Origin: Chloroflexota bacterium
GTDB lineage: Bacteria > Chloroflexota > Dehalococcoidia > Bin125
Direction of reading: 5' to 3'
Assembly: GCA_027296805.1 (NCBI GenBank)
Contig: JAPUIR010000088.1
Span: 1-6,878, forward strand
DNA: 6,878 bases
Shown here: one piece after another, positions 5,273-6,878 of the stretch
Layout of the letters: every line of letters starts with the position of its first letter
How positions within the stretch are numbered: position 1 is the stretch's first letter
The notes under the pieces: model-generated
What the model saw: only the letters and a program-made list of their open reading frames with translations
Told to the model about the DNA's origin: nothing
Database searches by the model: none
Translations under genes and position numbers: made by a program

Positions 5273-6439
5273 ATGGACTTCCAGTTTTCCAGCGATGCAC
5301 TCGCCTTCGAGGCCGAGGTGCACGAGTTCCTGAGCAGTGAGTGGAGCGCCGAGCGGCGCGCCCGGATCATGAGCAACCCCGACTCCTACGAGGAGGAGCG
5401 CGGCTTCCGGCGCAAGCTGGCGGAGAACGGCTGGCTCACGATGTCCTGGCCGGAAGAGCATGGCGGCGCGGCCCGCTCCTTTGAGGATCAGTACCTGTTC
5501 CAGGAGGCCTGCAACTACGTCGGCGCCCCCACGGCCACCGTCGCCGTGCAGCAAGTCGGGCCGACTCTGATGCAGTTCGGCACCGACGAGCAGAAGGAGC
5601 GCTTCCTGCCGCCGATCGCCCGCGGTGAGGTGGAGTTCGCGCTGGGCTACACCGAACCCGACGCCGGCACCGACCTCGCCTCCCTGGTGCTGCGCAGCGT
5701 GCGCGACGGCGACGACTACCTCTTCAACGGCATCAAGCGCTTCACCAGCGCCGCGCACCGCGCGGAGTTCGTCTGGCTCGCCGCTCGCACCGACCCGGAC
5801 GCCCCGAAGCATCGCGGCATCTCGATGTTCCTCGTCCCGCTCGATGCCGATGGCATCACGATCAAGCCGATCTGGACCCTGGCGGGTTATCGCACCAACG
5901 AGGTCTACTTCGACGACGTGCGCATCCCAGCGACGGCCTTGGTCGGCGAGGAGAATCGCGGCTGGTACTACGCCGCGCACGCACTCGACTTTGAGCGCGT
6001 CAGCATCTTCACCGTTTCCGGTGTGCGCGCCGTGGTCGACTCCCTCAGCACATGGGCCGGCACCACGAACGACGCCGGCCGCCGCCCGGCGGACGACAAG
6101 CGCATCCGCCGCACCCTGGCGGGTTTCCGGATCGAGATCCAGGTGCTGCAGATGCTCTCCTACCGCATTCTGGGCATGCTCTCCCGCGGCGATCATCCCA
6201 ACTATGAGGCCAGCCAGGTCAAGATTTTCAGCACCGAGTTGATGCAGCGGGTGCAAAACGCCGGCACGAAGATGCTCGGACTACACGGCCAGCTCACCTC
6301 CGACGACGATCGCGCTCCGCTCCAGGGGCGCATCGAGCAGGGCTACCGCTCTGCCGTGATGCCCACCTTCGGCGCCGGCTCCAACGAGGTCATGCGCAAC
6401 ATCATCGCTACGCGCGGCTTCGGGCTCCCGCGCCAGTAG
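5273..6439 (+). CDS. Acyl-CoA dehydrogenase, FAD-dependent
   Basis: This 388-residue flavoenzyme catalyses alpha,beta-dehydrogenation of an acyl-CoA, passing electrons to electron-transfer flavoprotein; it is full length for the family. The helical N-terminal domain (about 1-120) contains GWLTMSWPEEHGG (53-65). The beta middle domain (about 122-225) has GYTEPDAGTDLASL (125-138), contacting FAD and substrate, and FLVP (186-189). The C-terminal helical domain ends in FGAGSNEVMRNIIATRGFGLPR (366-387, split motif: FGAGSNE, then MRNIIA). The base at the medium-chain Glu376 position is Ala368 here. E241 in LDFERV aligns with the helix-G glutamate used by isovaleryl-CoA dehydrogenase, so it is the likely catalytic base. 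Start ATG 5273 is set by GGAGG (5262-5266) six bases upstream; an upstream frame from 5240 lacks this. The substrate (branched chain, steroid side chain, other) cannot be told. Confidence 0.92.
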   Translation: MDFQFSSDALAFEAEVHEFLSSEWSAERRARIMSNPDSYEEERGFRRKLAENGWLTMSWPEEHGGAARSFEDQYLFQEACNYVGAPTATVAVQQVGPTLMQFGTDEQKERFLPPIARGEVEFALGYTEPDAGTDLASLVLRSVRDGDDYLFNGIKRFTSAAHRAEFVWLAARTDPDAPKHRGISMFLVPLDADGITIKPIWTLAGYRTNEVYFDDVRIPATALVGEENRGWYYAAHALDFERVSIFTVSGVRAVVDSLSTWAGTTNDAGRRPADDKRIRRTLAGFRIEIQVLQMLSYRILGMLSRGDHPNYEASQVKIFSTELMQRVQNAGTKMLGLHGQLTSDDDRAPLQGRIEQGYRSAVMPTFGAGSNEVMRNIIATRGFGLPRQ

Positions 6440-6449
6440 TCGCGCCGGG

Positions 6450-6878
6450 CTATTCCGCTGCCGCGATCGGCGGGAAGTCGTCCGAGCGCAAGTACGCCAG
6501 CGTGTTGCGAGCGCTGCCCTCCGTCGCGATCGCCAGCAGGCGACCGAGATCCTCCGGTGTGTCGATGTCCAGCCGCCAGCGCTCCGTGTCGACTTCGTGC
6601 AGCGCGACACCGGCCTGCTCCGCTGCCGCGGCATGGCGCGTGGCGGAATCCGGGCCATAGGCCGGCTCGATCACCCGGGGCGGCCGCAGCAAGAGCCCGT
6701 TCGTGCCGCCATCCCGCGAAGGCGCGATTGCCACGAGCGCACCTCCCGGCTCCTGCCCGATCAGCGACTCGATGTCGCCGGGCGTGACTAGGGGAAGGTC
6801 CGCCGGCACGATCAGAATCGCCGCGCGCTGCGAGCGCTCGCGCAGGGCGAACGACAACCCGGCGTTCAGCCCTTCGCT
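6450..6878 (-). CDS. cofC: CofC/FbiD nucleotidyltransferase of F420 biosynthesis, 3' part
   Basis: In F420 biosynthesis this enzyme uses GTP to activate phospholactate (archaea) or phosphoenolpyruvate (bacterial FbiD) before transfer to the Fo chromophore by CofD/FbiA. About 142 residues are visible; the N-terminus with the nucleotide-binding start lies off the right edge. The frame reaches the window end as SEGLNAG-LSFAL, so the TTG at 6857 is internal, not the start. Motifs typical of the family: IVPADLPLVTP (metal-binding Asp), APSRDGGTNGLLLRPP, AYGPDSATRHAAAA and LDIDTPEDLG near the end (second acidic site). The C-terminal tail after this is about 25 residues. It converges on the acyl-CoA dehydrogenase with stop codons 10 nt apart. 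It may be bacterial FbiD with PEP as substrate, but specificity cannot be read here. Confidence 0.9.
   Translation of the reverse strand, partial: SEGLNAGLSFALRERSQRAAILIVPADLPLVTPGDIESLIGQEPGGALVAIAPSRDGGTNGLLLRPPRVIEPAYGPDSATRHAAAAEQAGVALHEVDTERWRLDIDTPEDLGRLLAIATEGSARNTLAYLRSDDFPPIAAAE

Noticed and set aside
5234..6256. 340-aa - strand ORF antisense to the acyl-CoA dehydrogenase
   Set aside because: Low-complexity Ala/Gly/Val/Leu composition typical of a high-GC antisense shadow; it conflicts with a well-conserved enzyme.
6453..6476. Interrupted hairpin TTCC-GCT-GCCG-CGAT-CGGC-G-GGAA near the convergent gene ends
   Set aside because: It lies inside the cofC coding end and has no T-tract on either strand, so I did not call a terminator.

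Overview
This is a high-GC (roughly two-thirds G+C by eye) stretch of bacterial chromosome with nine protein genes and no RNA genes, insertion sequences, phage genes or CRISPR arrays. The left edge cuts a dihydropteroate synthase gene and the right edge cuts a cofC/fbiD-type gene. The genome makes folate, apparently makes cofactor F420, burns acyl-CoAs, and decodes UGA as selenocysteine. That mix fits lineages such as Chloroflexota (SAR202-like), Actinomycetota or uncultivated Proteobacteria-like groups. The window alone does not settle the taxon.

Left block, + strand (1-1904): folP (3' part), a 67-aa FmdB-type zinc-ribbon protein, and a 281-aa thioredoxin-TPR chaperedoxin (CnoX/YbbN family). 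A hairpin at 1937-1960 separates this block from a converging gene. The converging gene (1987-2325, - strand) encodes a 112-aa protein with two predicted membrane helices that I do not recognise.

Centre (2461-3113): the highlight. A 175-codon gene at 2538-3065 is interrupted by an in-frame TGA at 2814-2816. The reading frame continues past it as U-G-S-C-T-T-C and then a well-conserved C-terminal half. A perfect 6-bp hairpin with a G-initial loop starts 13 nt after the TGA, as expected for a bacterial SECIS. This is a UGSC-family selenoprotein; ordinary ORF calling splits it into a 92-codon stub and a spurious downstream ORF. It has its own plausible promoter and a UUCG-tetraloop terminator, so it looks like a single-gene unit.

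Right block (3158-6878): an RsmC-like SAM methyltransferase, a 12-helix MFS exporter of the EntS-like (MFS_3) type, and an acyl-CoA dehydrogenase, all on the + strand. The partial cofC/fbiD gene of F420 biosynthesis converges on the dehydrogenase with only 10 nt between stop codons. The genes here look like housekeeping and accessory metabolism rather than one pathway. The selenoprotein and CnoX both point to thiol/selenol redox chemistry, but nothing in the sequence ties them to one regulatory unit.
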